64,000 nucleotides of DNA from Flavobacterium sp. 102. Lineage in GTDB: Bacteria; Bacteroidota; Bacteroidia; Flavobacteriales; Flavobacteriaceae. The position numbers and the translations under genes were made by a program. Location of the stretch: positions 1,984,001 through 2,048,000 of the forward strand of contig NZ_RBKX01000001.1 of NCBI RefSeq assembly GCF_003634615.1. Direction: 5' to 3'. Below the pieces are notes generated by a model. That model saw nothing but the letters and a program-made list of their open reading frames with translations. It ran no database searches and had not been told where the DNA came from. How positions within the stretch are numbered: position 1 is the stretch's first letter; every line of letters begins with the position of its first letter. Below are positions 45,506-54,241 of this stretch, piece by piece.

Positions 45506-45539
45506 AAAAAGGCAATCAGGGATGATTGCCTTTTTTTTT
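45506..45539 (+). terminator. Rho-independent terminator
   Basis: AAAAAGGCAATCA pairs with TGATTGCCTTTTT around a short GGGA loop, followed by nine T. It lies 27 bases after the lipoprotein stop codon. Confidence 0.9.
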
Positions 45540-45615
45540 GTTGTAATTTTTTGAATTGTTTACTTTTCGAAATATTTTCTTATTTTTATAGAATAAATCT
45601 ACTCGTTTCTTGAAG

Positions 45616-46962
45616 ATGAAATATTCTGTTTTATTGTTGCTTTTGATTTGTTTTAAGATAAATGCTCAGTGTTGGAAAACTGTTTCTACAAGTTCCCTTA
45701 CCACTTTAGCAATAAAAAATGATGGAACCTTATGGGGATGGGGTTACAATTTTAATGGACAATTGGGGGATGGCACTACAACCAATAGAACCAGTCCAGT
45801 CCAAATTGGAAATTCTTCTGATTGGAAAATGGTTTCAGCCGGACAAGTATTTACTTTAGCCATTAAAGATAATGGAACCTTATGGGCTTGGGGTTATAAT
45901 CTTGAAGGTCAATTAGGCGATGGTACTTTTGTTAATAAAATTGTTCCAACTCAAATTGGAACAGCAACAGATTGGAAACAAATATCTACAGCCTACTGGA
46001 CAGCTATGGCGATAAAAAATAACGGGACATTATGGGGTTGGGGTCAAAATTACATGTATGGGCAATTGGGAGATGGAACAATAATTAATAGAAATGTTCC
46101 CACGCAAATAGGAATTGCTACAGATTGGTTAAAAGTTTCTGTTGGTTCTACACATACAATGGCTGTAAAAAACAATCATACTTTATGGGTATGGGGAAAT
46201 AATGCTTACGGACAGTTTGGTAATGGAAATAATACAAATTCACTTGTGCCAATTCAAAATGGAACGGCTGCAGATTGGGAAGATGTATCTGTCGGTGATT
46301 ACCATTCAATAGCATTGAAAACTAATGGAACTGTCTATAGTACAGGATCAAATTATGACGGAAGACTTGGCGACGGAACCACAAACTCCAGAAACACCTT
46401 GGTCCAGATAGGAAATGATACTACTTGGCAAAGTATAAGCGCCGGTTCATTCAATACTATCTGCATAAAAAATAATGGGACTTTATGGGGTTGTGGTGAT
46501 AATTACAATGGCTTACTAGGAGATGGCACTACTGATGATAAGCTAATTTTAACACAAATAGGAACTGAGACTAATTGGAAATTCAGCTCTTCCTGTCAAT
46601 GGCATACAGTAGCCTTAAAAACAGATGATTCTCTTTCAATATGGGGAGATAATCTAGTTGCGATTCCGGATTCATTTTCTCTTTCTCCCATGGGAATTAA
46701 CTGTACAAATTTGTCCGAAGAAGAGTATAATATTGCCACTTTTTCAATTTATCCAAACCCAACACAATCCGTTTTGAATATTCAGTTTTCAACAGCTACG
46801 GAAATCCAAAAGATTTCAATAGTGGATATAACCGGAAAAAAAGTTTTGGAACAAACCGGAAACTTCACACAGATAAATGTTCAGAATTTAGCACAAGGAT
46901 TATATATCGTATCAGTCTTAACCAATGGTAAGATAATCAACCATAAGTTTGTCAAAAATTAG
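45616..46962 (+). CDS. Type IX-secreted RCC1-repeat beta-propeller protein
   Basis: About 448 residues: signal peptide (MKYSVLLLLLICFKINAQ), then seven RCC1-like repeats of about 50 residues. Each repeat carries a variant of TLAIKNDGTLWGWGYNFNGQ and LGDGTTTNRTSPVQIG. The last about 75 residues are a type A sorting domain (NIATFSIYPNPTQSVLNIQF, QGLYIVSVLTNGKIINHKFV). RCC1 propellers bind proteins or carbohydrates; here the domain should be displayed or released through the type IX system, perhaps as an adhesin (inference). I chose ATG 45616; the TTG at 45610 is less likely. Confidence 0.9.
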   Translation: MKYSVLLLLLICFKINAQCWKTVSTSSLTTLAIKNDGTLWGWGYNFNGQLGDGTTTNRTSPVQIGNSSDWKMVSAGQVFTLAIKDNGTLWAWGYNLEGQLGDGTFVNKIVPTQIGTATDWKQISTAYWTAMAIKNNGTLWGWGQNYMYGQLGDGTIINRNVPTQIGIATDWLKVSVGSTHTMAVKNNHTLWVWGNNAYGQFGNGNNTNSLVPIQNGTAADWEDVSVGDYHSIALKTNGTVYSTGSNYDGRLGDGTTNSRNTLVQIGNDTTWQSISAGSFNTICIKNNGTLWGCGDNYNGLLGDGTTDDKLILTQIGTETNWKFSSSCQWHTVALKTDDSLSIWGDNLVAIPDSFSLSPMGINCTNLSEEEYNIATFSIYPNPTQSVLNIQFSTATEIQKISIVDITGKKVLEQTGNFTQINVQNLAQGLYIVSVLTNGKIINHKFVKN

Positions 46963-46964
46963 AC

Positions 46965-47777
46965 TTAGACTCTAATCACAAAATGCTCCTTTTCCTGCTC
47001 GATTCGGAAGAAAACAATTCCCCATTGAAAAGTGTCAATTGTTACCGTAACTTTTGGGTGGTTTTTTATTGTTTCCCAAGCTTCTTCCATGGCTGCCGAC
47101 CAATGAATGTCATCGAAAATCCACACCGTTTCGTTGGTAATTGTTGGTAATAGAAGTTCGAAATAGGTTAAAGTAGCTTGTTTGGAATGGTTGCCGTCGA
47201 AGTAAATCAATTGATAATTGATAATTGACGATTGATAATTTTTTAGATGGCTTGAAAATTCAATATTTACACATTCAACATTATTGAACATTGTTCCGAA
47301 ACTTCGGGATTGCAATTGATATTGGTTAAGGGTGTTTTTACAACCTTCCAAAGTGGTAATTTTGGCATTCGGGTTCCCTAATGATAATGCTGAAGTCGCT
47401 AATCCTAATGAAGTGCCAATTTCTAAGATACTTTGCTTCTCCGGTTCGTTATCGCTCGTGTCCGGTTGGAAATACTTTGTAATTCTAAACAATAATTCGG
47501 CTCTTTTTGGAGAAATTCCAGCGGTTTTGGCAATTTGATTTATCGCTCGAGTATTGCTTTTAAAAACTCGCGAGCCGGCACCAAAATCTGTAACTTCTAT
47601 TGTATTCGTATTTTCTAAAAGTGATTTTCGATATTTTTTTAGAATAGAATATTCAGCGTATTTCTTCTTGTCATAAAAACATTTGGTTACTAAATCAAAT
47701 ACAAACGGTGAATGCACTCCGTGTTCGTTTTTGGAGTTCCAGAGGAATTTTAAATATGACTTAATTAGCTGTAACAT
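46965..47777 (-). CDS. Class I SAM-dependent methyltransferase
   Basis: 270 residues. Motif I is ILEIGTSLGLATSALSLGN (about 115-133); the acidic end of strand 2 is TTLEGCKNT; motif for the metal/substrate side is YFDGNHSKQATLTYFELLLP; WIFDDIHWSAAMEEAW follows. It resembles the methyltransferase_24/O-methyltransferase group. N-terminus MLQLIKSYLKFLWNSKNEHG with VHSPFVFDLVTKCFYDKK is typical of a Bacteroidota subgroup. Substrate unknown. The stretch NYQSSIINYQL is coded by an in-frame word-like DNA repeat (TTGATAATTGATAATTGA) not expected in this fold. Confidence 0.85.
   Translation of the reverse strand: MLQLIKSYLKFLWNSKNEHGVHSPFVFDLVTKCFYDKKKYAEYSILKKYRKSLLENTNTIEVTDFGAGSRVFKSNTRAINQIAKTAGISPKRAELLFRITKYFQPDTSDNEPEKQSILEIGTSLGLATSALSLGNPNAKITTLEGCKNTLNQYQLQSRSFGTMFNNVECVNIEFSSHLKNYQSSIINYQLIYFDGNHSKQATLTYFELLLPTITNETVWIFDDIHWSAAMEEAWETIKNHPKVTVTIDTFQWGIVFFRIEQEKEHFVIRV
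47211..47239. repeat. TTGATAA-type word repeat inside a coding region
   Basis: TTGATAATTGATAATTGACG then ATTGATAAT sits within the methyltransferase gene and is read in frame as NYQSSIINYQL. Such repeats are normally intergenic. Confidence 0.7.
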
Positions 47778-47876
47778 TTATTTTTTGTTACACAGAGATT
47801 CACGGAGTTTAAGCAGGGATACACAGATTTTTTCTCTGTGAGACTCATTTTTCTCTGTGAATCTCTGTGAAATAAT
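47778..47876. repeat. Word-like repeats of the CTCTGTGAATCTCTGTG type
   Basis: The spacer between the methyltransferase start and the Uup-like gene's stop holds direct and inverted copies of ACAGAGATTCACGGAG and CTCTGTGAATCTCTGTG, which could pair into a hairpin. Same family as 33918-33965. Confidence 0.75.
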
Positions 47877-49739
47877 TTATTCCATTTTGCTCGAAAGTTC
47901 AAACCAACGCTCTTCTTTAGCTTCCAGTTTTTTAATAATTACTTCCAATTCGTTGGCTTTTTTCGTGATGTCAGCGTCAGCAACTTTGCCTTCAGCGAAT
48001 TGGTTTTCGATTTGCTTTTTCTCGTATTCTAAATCTTTGATTTCGCGTTCGATTTTGCTGAATTCCTTTTGCTCGTTGAAATTCAAACCCGAAGTCGTTG
48101 GGTTATTTTGTTTCCAATTCGTTTTTTCAGTAGAAACGCTCGATAAATTTTTTGGCTCAGCCGAATCTTCATACGCCCTGAAATCAGAATAATTGCCGGG
48201 AAAATCTTCAATTTGTCCTTCGCCTCTAAAAATGAACAAATGATCCACGATTTTATCCATAAAATATCTATCGTGAGAAACTACAAGCAAGCATCCGGGA
48301 TAATCTAAAAGAAAACTTTCTAAGACATTTAGGGTCACGATATCCAAATCATTCGTTGGCTCATCGAGAATTAAAAAGTTCGGATTCTGAATTAAAACCG
48401 TACATAAATAAAGTCTCTTCAATTCGCCACCGCTAAGTTTTTCTACAAAGTCGTATTGTTTTTTGGCATCAAACAAAAAGCGCTCCAACAATTGTGACGC
48501 CGAAATGATTTTTCCTTTCGTCAACGGAATGTATTCGCCGTATTCTTTGATGATGTCAATGACTTTTTGTCCCGGTTTTGGGTTGATACCGCTTTGGGTG
48601 TAATAGCCAATTTTAATCGTGTCACCAATAATTACTTTACCCGAATCGGGAAGCATAGTTTTGGTCAATATGTTTAAGAAAGTCGATTTTCCGGTACCGT
48701 TTTTACCAATAATTCCAATGCGTTCGCCACGTTGGAAATCATAAGTAAAGTTGTCTAATATGGTTTTCTCCTTGAATTTTTTATTCAGTTTGTACAGTTC
48801 GATAATCTTGCTGCCCATACGTTCCATGTTGATTTCGAGTTCAACTACGTTTTCCTTACGACGACTTTCTGCTTTTTCCTTAATTACGTAAAAATCATCT
48901 TGGCGCGATTTTGATTTGGTCGTTCTCGCTTTGGGTTGGCGTCGCATCCATGCCAATTCTTTTACAAAAAGGTTTTGTGCTTTGTCAATACTCGAGTTTT
49001 CCATAGCGATTCGCTCTTCTTTTTTCTGCAAATAATAAGAGTAATTGCCTTTGTATTGGTATAATTTTCCGTTGTCGAGTTCGATGATTTCGTTACAAAC
49101 GCGTTCCAAAAAGAAGCGGTCGTGCGTTACCATAAACAATGTGATGTTTTCTTTGGCAAAATAACTTTCCAGCCATTCAATCATTTCTAAATCCAAGTGA
49201 TTCGTTGGTTCGTCCAAAATCAATAAATCCGGACGATTGATTAGAATAATTGCGAGAGACAAACGCTTTTTTTGTCCACCGGAAAGACTTTTTACTTTCA
49301 GTTTTAAATCGTCTAACTTTAGTTTGGATAAAATTTGCTTGAATTGCGTTTCAAAATCCCAAGCGTTGTGGCGGTCCATTTCGTCGAAAGCCAATTGGTA
49401 TTTTTCCTCGTCTTCCGGGTTTTCCAACGCTTTTTCGTATTGTTCAATCACATGCAAAATTTCGTTATCCGAAGCGAAAATACTTTCCTCAATCGTCAAT
49501 TCGTCTTGCAGATTGTTGTTCTGAGAAAGAAATGCCATTTTGATTCCTTTGCGAATGATAATCTGACCGGTATCCGGCTCGTCATCGCCATTAATCATTT
49601 TCATAATCTGGGTTTTCCCCGAACCGTTTTTGGCAATAAAGGCGATTTTTTGGTCTTTGTTGATACCAAAGGAAAGGTTAGCAAACAACGTTCTTTCGCC
49701 AAAGGATTTCGATATATTTTCTACTGAAAGGTAATTCAC
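47877..49739 (-). CDS. uup: ABC-F family ATPase, Uup-like
   Basis: 620 residues with two ABC cassettes. The first Walker A is AKNGSGKTQIMKMI (lead Ala instead of Gly), signature SLSGGQKKRLSLAIILI, Walker B LLILDEPTNHLDLE. The second has GKNGTGKSTFLNIL, KLSGGELKRLYLC and ILDEPTNDLDIV. The interdomain linker is basic (WMRRQPKARTTKSKSRQDDF). A C-terminal coiled coil (about 545-620, KEFSKIEREIKDLEYEKKQI) is the Uup DNA-binding-type tail. Uup acts on ribosomes and limits transposon precise excision in E. coli; whether that matters for the nearby IS element is unknown. Confidence 0.9.
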   Translation of the reverse strand: MNYLSVENISKSFGERTLFANLSFGINKDQKIAFIAKNGSGKTQIMKMINGDDEPDTGQIIIRKGIKMAFLSQNNNLQDELTIEESIFASDNEILHVIEQYEKALENPEDEEKYQLAFDEMDRHNAWDFETQFKQILSKLKLDDLKLKVKSLSGGQKKRLSLAIILINRPDLLILDEPTNHLDLEMIEWLESYFAKENITLFMVTHDRFFLERVCNEIIELDNGKLYQYKGNYSYYLQKKEERIAMENSSIDKAQNLFVKELAWMRRQPKARTTKSKSRQDDFYVIKEKAESRRKENVVELEINMERMGSKIIELYKLNKKFKEKTILDNFTYDFQRGERIGIIGKNGTGKSTFLNILTKTMLPDSGKVIIGDTIKIGYYTQSGINPKPGQKVIDIIKEYGEYIPLTKGKIISASQLLERFLFDAKKQYDFVEKLSGGELKRLYLCTVLIQNPNFLILDEPTNDLDIVTLNVLESFLLDYPGCLLVVSHDRYFMDKIVDHLFIFRGEGQIEDFPGNYSDFRAYEDSAEPKNLSSVSTEKTNWKQNNPTTSGLNFNEQKEFSKIEREIKDLEYEKKQIENQFAEGKVADADITKKANELEVIIKKLEAKEERWFELSSKME

Positions 49740-49741
49740 TT

Positions 49742-49862
49742 TTGAGGTATGAGTTATAAATTAGGAGTTATGTGTTAAATGAAAACCATAACTTTTCGGC
49801 AAAAGTAACTCAAATTTCTAACAATCTAAAGGCGTAGCCGTATCTAATAATCTAACAATCTA
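49742..49862. repeat. Word-like repeats before the glycosyltransferase gene
   Basis: TATGAGTTATAAATTAGGAG words near 49750 and TCTAACAATCTAA / CTAATAATCTAACAATCTA words at 49815-49862 fill the divergent spacer. The second family matches 19472-19509. Confidence 0.65.
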
Positions 49863-49863
49863 T

Positions 49864-49871
49864 TATATTTG
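49864..49871 (+). promoter_or_regulatory. -7 element very close to a start codon
   Basis: TATATTTG matches TAnnTTTG and ends only 4 bases before the ATG at 49876, so transcription should begin at or within a base or two of the ATG. This predicts a leaderless or near-leaderless mRNA. Confidence 0.5.
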
Positions 49872-49875
49872 CCCA

Positions 49876-51036
49876 ATGCAACTATCCGTCATCATCCTTA
49901 ATTATAATGTGCGTTACTTTTTAGAGCAATGCGTTTTAAGTGTGCAAAAAGCTATTCAGAATTTAGACGCAGAAATTATCGTCATCGATAACCATTCTTC
50001 GGATGACAGTTGCGCCATGATGAAACAACGTTTTCCACATATAAAACTCATCGAAAACAAAGAAAACTCTGGCTTCCCAAAAGGAAACAACATTGCCGTT
50101 AGAGAAGCCAAAGGCGATTATTTGTGTATTTTGAATCCGGACACCGTTGTTGCAGAGGACACCTTTGAAAAGATACTTAATACTCAATACTGGCAACTGA
50201 ACACTGGTATCATTGGTTGCAAATTAATCGACGGTACCGGAAACTTTTTAGCCGAAAGTAAACGCGGTATTCCAACACCTTGGGTTGCTTTTACCAAGAT
50301 TTTCGGGTTGTATAAAATGTTTCCGAAATCGACTTTGTTCAATAAATATTACGCCCAACATTTAGCCGAAAACCAAACCGGAAAAGTGGACATTCTTGTG
50401 GGTGCTTTTATGATAATGAAGCGCGAATTGTACAACCAATTAGAAGGTTTTGACGAAAATTGCTTTATGTATGCCGACGATATTGATTTATCGTATCGTG
50501 CTTTGTTGTTGCAAAAACAGAACTACTATTTTCACGAAACGACAGTCATTCATTACAAAGGGGAAAGTACGGTGAAAGATGCAACTTATATGAAGCATTT
50601 CAGAGAGTTTATGAATTTCTTTTACCAAAAGCATTTCAAACGCTCGGTATTTTTCAATCTCATGGCGCGTTTCGGAGCCTTTTATTTTTCGATAGTAAAA
50701 GTTTTTAAAGGAAAATCGAAGCCTAAAGTCAAACCCGCTCAATACATTTTAGTTTCTGATAATGAAGCGTTAAAAGAAAAATTAGTCCTAAAATTGCAAA
50801 AAAGTGTTGAAAGAATACCATTAGAAAACGGGAAAATAGTAATTTCGCAAACGATTTCGAAGGCAAAAAATACAGAGGTGATTTTGGATACCAACTATTT
50901 AGGTTTTAAAAAAGCCATTGTCTTTTTGGAAGAAAACAAAATCAAGTCGCTTACTTTTAAATTGTTACCAGTCGAAAGTAGCTTTATTATCGGAAGTAAT
51001 AGCAGCGACGATAGAGGAGAAGTGATTATAATTTGA
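49876..51036 (+). CDS. Glycosyltransferase family 2
   Basis: 386 residues. The GT-A fold opens with MQLSVIILNYNVRYFLEQCV. Next come IVIDNHSSDDSCAMMKQRFP, and the nucleotide-metal region DYLCILNPDTVVAEDT. The acceptor side GFDENCFMYADDIDLSYRAL is typical of rhamnosyl/dTDP-sugar transferases. The last about 110 residues form an extra domain (DNEALKEKLVLKLQKSVERI...FIIGSNSSDDRGEVIII) after a basic stretch. It makes surface glycan; the acceptor is unknown. The gene is single, with no other glycan genes adjacent. It may be translated from a leaderless mRNA. Confidence 0.88.
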   Translation: MQLSVIILNYNVRYFLEQCVLSVQKAIQNLDAEIIVIDNHSSDDSCAMMKQRFPHIKLIENKENSGFPKGNNIAVREAKGDYLCILNPDTVVAEDTFEKILNTQYWQLNTGIIGCKLIDGTGNFLAESKRGIPTPWVAFTKIFGLYKMFPKSTLFNKYYAQHLAENQTGKVDILVGAFMIMKRELYNQLEGFDENCFMYADDIDLSYRALLLQKQNYYFHETTVIHYKGESTVKDATYMKHFREFMNFFYQKHFKRSVFFNLMARFGAFYFSIVKVFKGKSKPKVKPAQYILVSDNEALKEKLVLKLQKSVERIPLENGKIVISQTISKAKNTEVILDTNYLGFKKAIVFLEENKIKSLTFKLLPVESSFIIGSNSSDDRGEVIII

Positions 51037-51103
51037 GAATAAAACACAAATCGTTTTGTAGTAAAAAATTATAGAATTAAAGTTAAAACCTAATTTGTTT
51101 TAT

Positions 51104-51111
51104 TAATTTTG
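51104..51111 (+). promoter_or_regulatory. Candidate -7 element for the E2 gene
   Basis: TAATTTTG matches TAnnTTTG and lies 37 bases before the ATG at 51149. No clean -33 TTG at the right distance. Confidence 0.4.
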
Positions 51112-51148
51112 CAAACGAAACAACAAAATACAACTTTAGATTATCAAT

Positions 51149-52441
51149 ATGGCAAAGTTTGAATTGAAATTACCCAAAATGGGAGAAAGCGTTGCAGAAG
51201 CAACCATTACCAATTGGTTGAAAAACGTAGGTGAAAAAATCGACGCTGATGAAGCCGTATTGGAAATCGCTACCGATAAAGTAGATAGCGAAGTGCCAAG
51301 CGAAGTTTCGGGTATTTTAACCGAAATTTTATTCCAGGTAAATGATGTGGTAAAAGTAGGGCAAACTATTGCTGTCATTGAAACCGAAGGTGGAAGCGTT
51401 GCCGTTACGCCGGTTGCTCAAGAAATGGTTTCACCTGTTGCTGAAGTTTCTAAAACTGTTGAAGTCGCTGTAGCCAATGCTGCTCCGGCCGATTTTAAAT
51501 CGTCTGATAAATTTTTCTCGCCATTGGTGAAAAACATTGCGACAGCGGAAGGAATTTCTGTTGCCGAATTGGAAAACATTGCCGGTTCCGGAAAAGACGG
51601 ACGCGTAACCAAAGAAGACATCTTAAAATATATAGGCAATAGGCAAAAGCCATTAGCCACTAGTCAAATAGTTCAGCCAACAATCAACAACCAACAACCG
51701 ACAACTCAAGCCGTTCCGGTTTCTGTAAACGGCGGTGATGAAATTGTGGAAATGGACAGAATGCGCAAGCTGATTTCCGGTTATATGGTCGCTTCCGTGC
51801 AAACATCAGCGCACGTACAATCGTTTATCGAAGTGGATGTGACCAATATCGTAAAATGGAGAGACCGCGTTAAAAATGCTTTCGAAAAACGTGAAGGAGA
51901 AAAGTTAACTTTTACGCCAATCTTTATGGAAGCGGTGGCGAAAGCGTTGAAAGATTTTCCGGGTATGAATATTTCAGTAGACGGTGATTTTATTATCAAA
52001 AGAAAAAATATCAATCTTGGTATGGCCGCTGCGTTGCCTAACGGAAACTTGATAGTTCCGGTAATTAAAAATGCTGACCAATTGAACTTGGTAGGCATGG
52101 CCAAAGCCGTAAACGATTTAGGAAACCGAGCTAAAGCCGGAAAACTAAAACCGGACGATACACAAGGCGGAACTTATACGGTAACGAATGTGGGAACTTT
52201 TGGTTCAGTATTTGGAACACCGATTATCAACCAACCACAAGTGGGAATCTTAGCTTTAGGCGCGATTAGAAAAGTACCAGCCGTTATCGAAACTCCGGAA
52301 GGTGATTTTATCGGCATTCGCCAAAAAATGTTTTTGTCGCACAGTTATGACCACAGAGTTGTAGATGGCGCATTAGGTGGAAGTTTTGTAAAACGAGTAG
52401 CTGAATATTTAGAGGCATTTGATGCAAATAGAGAATATTAG
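51149..52441 (+). CDS. 2-oxoacid dehydrogenase complex E2 component (dihydrolipoamide acyltransferase)
   Basis: 430 residues. The N-terminal lipoyl domain has the lipoylated Lys44 in EIATDKVDSEVPS. The E3/E1-binding domain is at about 122-160 (FFSPLVKNIATAEGISVAEL...GRVTKEDILKYI). The C-terminal catalytic core has HSYDHRVVDGA (His402, Asp406). The single lipoyl domain and the IIKRKNINLGMAAALPNG segment fit branched-chain or general 2-oxoacid complexes more than PDH. E1 and E3 genes are not adjacent. The linker at about 163-190 is coded by word-like DNA repeats (AGGCAAAAGCCATTAGCCAC), giving a Gln/Pro/Thr-rich stretch. Confidence 0.93.
   Translation: MAKFELKLPKMGESVAEATITNWLKNVGEKIDADEAVLEIATDKVDSEVPSEVSGILTEILFQVNDVVKVGQTIAVIETEGGSVAVTPVAQEMVSPVAEVSKTVEVAVANAAPADFKSSDKFFSPLVKNIATAEGISVAELENIAGSGKDGRVTKEDILKYIGNRQKPLATSQIVQPTINNQQPTTQAVPVSVNGGDEIVEMDRMRKLISGYMVASVQTSAHVQSFIEVDVTNIVKWRDRVKNAFEKREGEKLTFTPIFMEAVAKALKDFPGMNISVDGDFIIKRKNINLGMAAALPNGNLIVPVIKNADQLNLVGMAKAVNDLGNRAKAGKLKPDDTQGGTYTVTNVGTFGSVFGTPIINQPQVGILALGAIRKVPAVIETPEGDFIGIRQKMFLSHSYDHRVVDGALGGSFVKRVAEYLEAFDANREY
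51640..51705. repeat. Word-like repeats inside the E2 linker
   Basis: ATAGGCAATAGGCAAAAGCC, ATTAGCCACTAG and ACAATCAACAACCAACAACC are repetitive and resemble intergenic words. They are read in frame as the flexible linker between binding and catalytic domains. Confidence 0.6.
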
Positions 52442-52461
52442 AAATTTTAATGTGGTAATAC

Positions 52462-52496
52462 AAAAACCTTTCAAGTGTTTATTTGAAAGGTTTTTT
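52462..52496 (+). terminator. Rho-independent terminator after the E2 gene
   Basis: AAAAACCTTTCAA pairs with TTGAAAGGTTTTTT over an 8-base loop, 20 bases after the stop codon. Confidence 0.88.
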
Positions 52497-52648
52497 AGTT
52501 AAAACTCAAACTGAATCGGGCCACCTTAAATACTTAAATTAAAGTTATTATTAAACCTGTAAATGTGTAAGTTTTAATAGAAGTTGTGTAATAATTTTAG
52601 ATTACAGCAATTGTACATTTGTTAGTAAAAAATTAATCTAAAATTATC

Positions 52649-53173
52649 ATGAAAAAACTAACTAGCTGTGTACTTTGTTTATTTACATTTTGTATTTCAT
52701 TGGCGCAAGAAGTAAAGACTACAATTGTGGTTGATTCTGCTCAAGTAAAAATCGAATCGAGCAAAGCTAACATCAACGAAAAAAAATCTCAACTTAAATC
52801 GGACATTCAAGATCAAAAGAAAATCAGTAGAGAACAGAAAAAAATTGATAATAGAGCCACCGACGAGCGAAGAGAATTAGCCAAAGCTCAAAAAAAACTT
52901 AAAAAAGAGCAAAAGCAAATTCAAAAAGAAAACAGAGCGATTTCCAAAAATAATGATAAACGAAACGACGCTAAAAAAAGAGAAATTAAGCTAAATCAAA
53001 GATTAGTTAATGCCAATAAAGATTTATTTAAACTTCAAGAAAAATTTGAACAGAAAAAAAGTGAGGGGAATTTGTCAGCAGTAGAAAATAGCAAGTTTGA
53101 AGTAAAAATTACCAAAAAACAACTTGAAGTTAGAAAAATAGAAGAAGAGATTTCAAATTTAAAAAAGTATTAA
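52649..53173 (+). CDS. Exported coiled-coil protein, Lys/Glu-rich
   Basis: 174 residues: signal peptide (MKKLTSCVLCLFTFCISLAQ), then an almost wholly helical, charged chain. It has runs such as RELAKAQKKLKKEQKQIQKE and VKITKKQLEVRKIEEEISNL. About a quarter of the residues are Lys. There is no lipobox and no membrane anchor after cleavage. I do not know a function; long periplasmic coiled coils often bind envelope polymers. A 207-base spacer upstream contains only the E2 terminator and AT-rich sequence. Confidence 0.7.
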   Translation: MKKLTSCVLCLFTFCISLAQEVKTTIVVDSAQVKIESSKANINEKKSQLKSDIQDQKKISREQKKIDNRATDERRELAKAQKKLKKEQKQIQKENRAISKNNDKRNDAKKREIKLNQRLVNANKDLFKLQEKFEQKKSEGNLSAVENSKFEVKITKKQLEVRKIEEEISNLKKY

Positions 53174-53295
53174 TTTAATCGGACTTTTATTATATCAACC
53201 TAAATGTTAATCGTAAGGATTTAAATAAAAGACGGATTTACTGATTAATAAATTTGAGGCACAAAAATAGTTCTAAATTCAAATAATTATAAATC

Positions 53296-53327
53296 AACCC
53301 TTTTCTTTTTCGAAAGGGTTTTTTTAT
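53296..53327 (+). terminator. Rho-independent terminator
   Basis: AACCCTTTT and AAAGGGTT form a stem around CTTTTTCG, followed by seven T. It lies 123 bases after the coiled-coil protein gene's stop and before the exonuclease promoter. Confidence 0.75.
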
Positions 53328-53380
53328 GGTCAAATCATAAATCTTTATTAAAATATCGATAAACGGTAACTTCAATATTT

Positions 53381-53388
53381 TATATTTG
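53381..53388 (+). promoter_or_regulatory. Candidate -7 element for the exonuclease gene
   Basis: TATATTTG matches TAnnTTTG, 18 bases before the ATG at 53407. Confidence 0.4.
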
Positions 53389-53406
53389 TGAGCATAAATT
53401 TTTATA

Positions 53407-54177
53407 ATGGAATTAAAACTCAACAGACCTATTTGCTTCTTCGATCTTGAAACTACCGGAATTGACGTGGCTAGAGACAGAATCGTCGAAATTTCAATCT
53501 TCAAAGTTTTCCCAAACGGAAACAAAGAAAGCAAAACTTGGTTAGTGAATCCAACCATTCCAATTCCACCGCAATCTACCGCAATTCATGGTATTTCTAA
53601 TGAGAAAGTAGCCAATGAACCAACGTTCAAAGAATTAGCCAATCAAGTTCACAACATGATTAAAGACTCTGATTTGGCCGGATTTAATTCGGATCGATTC
53701 GATATTCCGTTGTTGGCAGAAGAACTTTTGCGTGCCGAAGTTGATTTTGATATGAAAAACCGAGTGTCCGTTGATGTACAAACCATTTTTCACAAAAAAG
53801 AAGAAAGAACGTTGAGTGCAGCTTATAAGTTTTATTGCAACGGAAGTCTTGAAAATGCGCACAGTGCCGAAGCAGATACCATGGCAACTTACGAAATTCT
53901 AAAAGCACAATTAGATCGTTACGAAGATTTAGAAAACGATATGAAAACCCTTTCTGAATACACCACCCGTAAAAAATCAGTTGACTTTGCTGGTTTTATT
54001 GCGTTAAATACTGAAGGTCAGGAGATATTTACATTTGGCAAACACAAAGGTGCTTTAGTCGATGAGGTTTTGGATAAAGAACCGGGTTATTTCGGTTGGA
54101 TACAAAACGCTGAATTTCCATTGTATACTAAAAAGGTATTAACCGGAATTAAATTAAGAAAGTTGAACACAAAATAG
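53407..54177 (+). CDS. DnaQ-like DEDDh 3'-5' exonuclease with ExoX-like C-terminus
   Basis: 256 residues. The DEDDh core (about 8-170) shows CFFDLETTGID (first Asp/Glu), LAGFNSDRFDIPLL (second Asp region), and NAHSAEADTMATYEIL with the catalytic His and last Asp. A separate C-terminal domain (about 198-252) has EIFTFGKHKGALVDEVLDKE and PGYFGWIQNAEFPLYTKKVL, which I recognise as the ExoX-like C-terminal domain. It may trim DNA ends in repair or act as an epsilon-like proofreader. A word-like spacer follows before the FAH-family gene. Confidence 0.9.
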   Translation: MELKLNRPICFFDLETTGIDVARDRIVEISIFKVFPNGNKESKTWLVNPTIPIPPQSTAIHGISNEKVANEPTFKELANQVHNMIKDSDLAGFNSDRFDIPLLAEELLRAEVDFDMKNRVSVDVQTIFHKKEERTLSAAYKFYCNGSLENAHSAEADTMATYEILKAQLDRYEDLENDMKTLSEYTTRKKSVDFAGFIALNTEGQEIFTFGKHKGALVDEVLDKEPGYFGWIQNAEFPLYTKKVLTGIKLRKLNTK

Positions 54178-54241
54178 TTCTCCGTTGTCAGTTCTCGGTT
54201 AAAAGCAACAGAAAACAGACATCAGACAACAGATAACAAAA

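Noticed and set aside
53238..53558. Minus-strand frame across the terminator and exonuclease start
   Set aside because: Covers a plus-strand terminator and promoter and the beginning of a supported gene.
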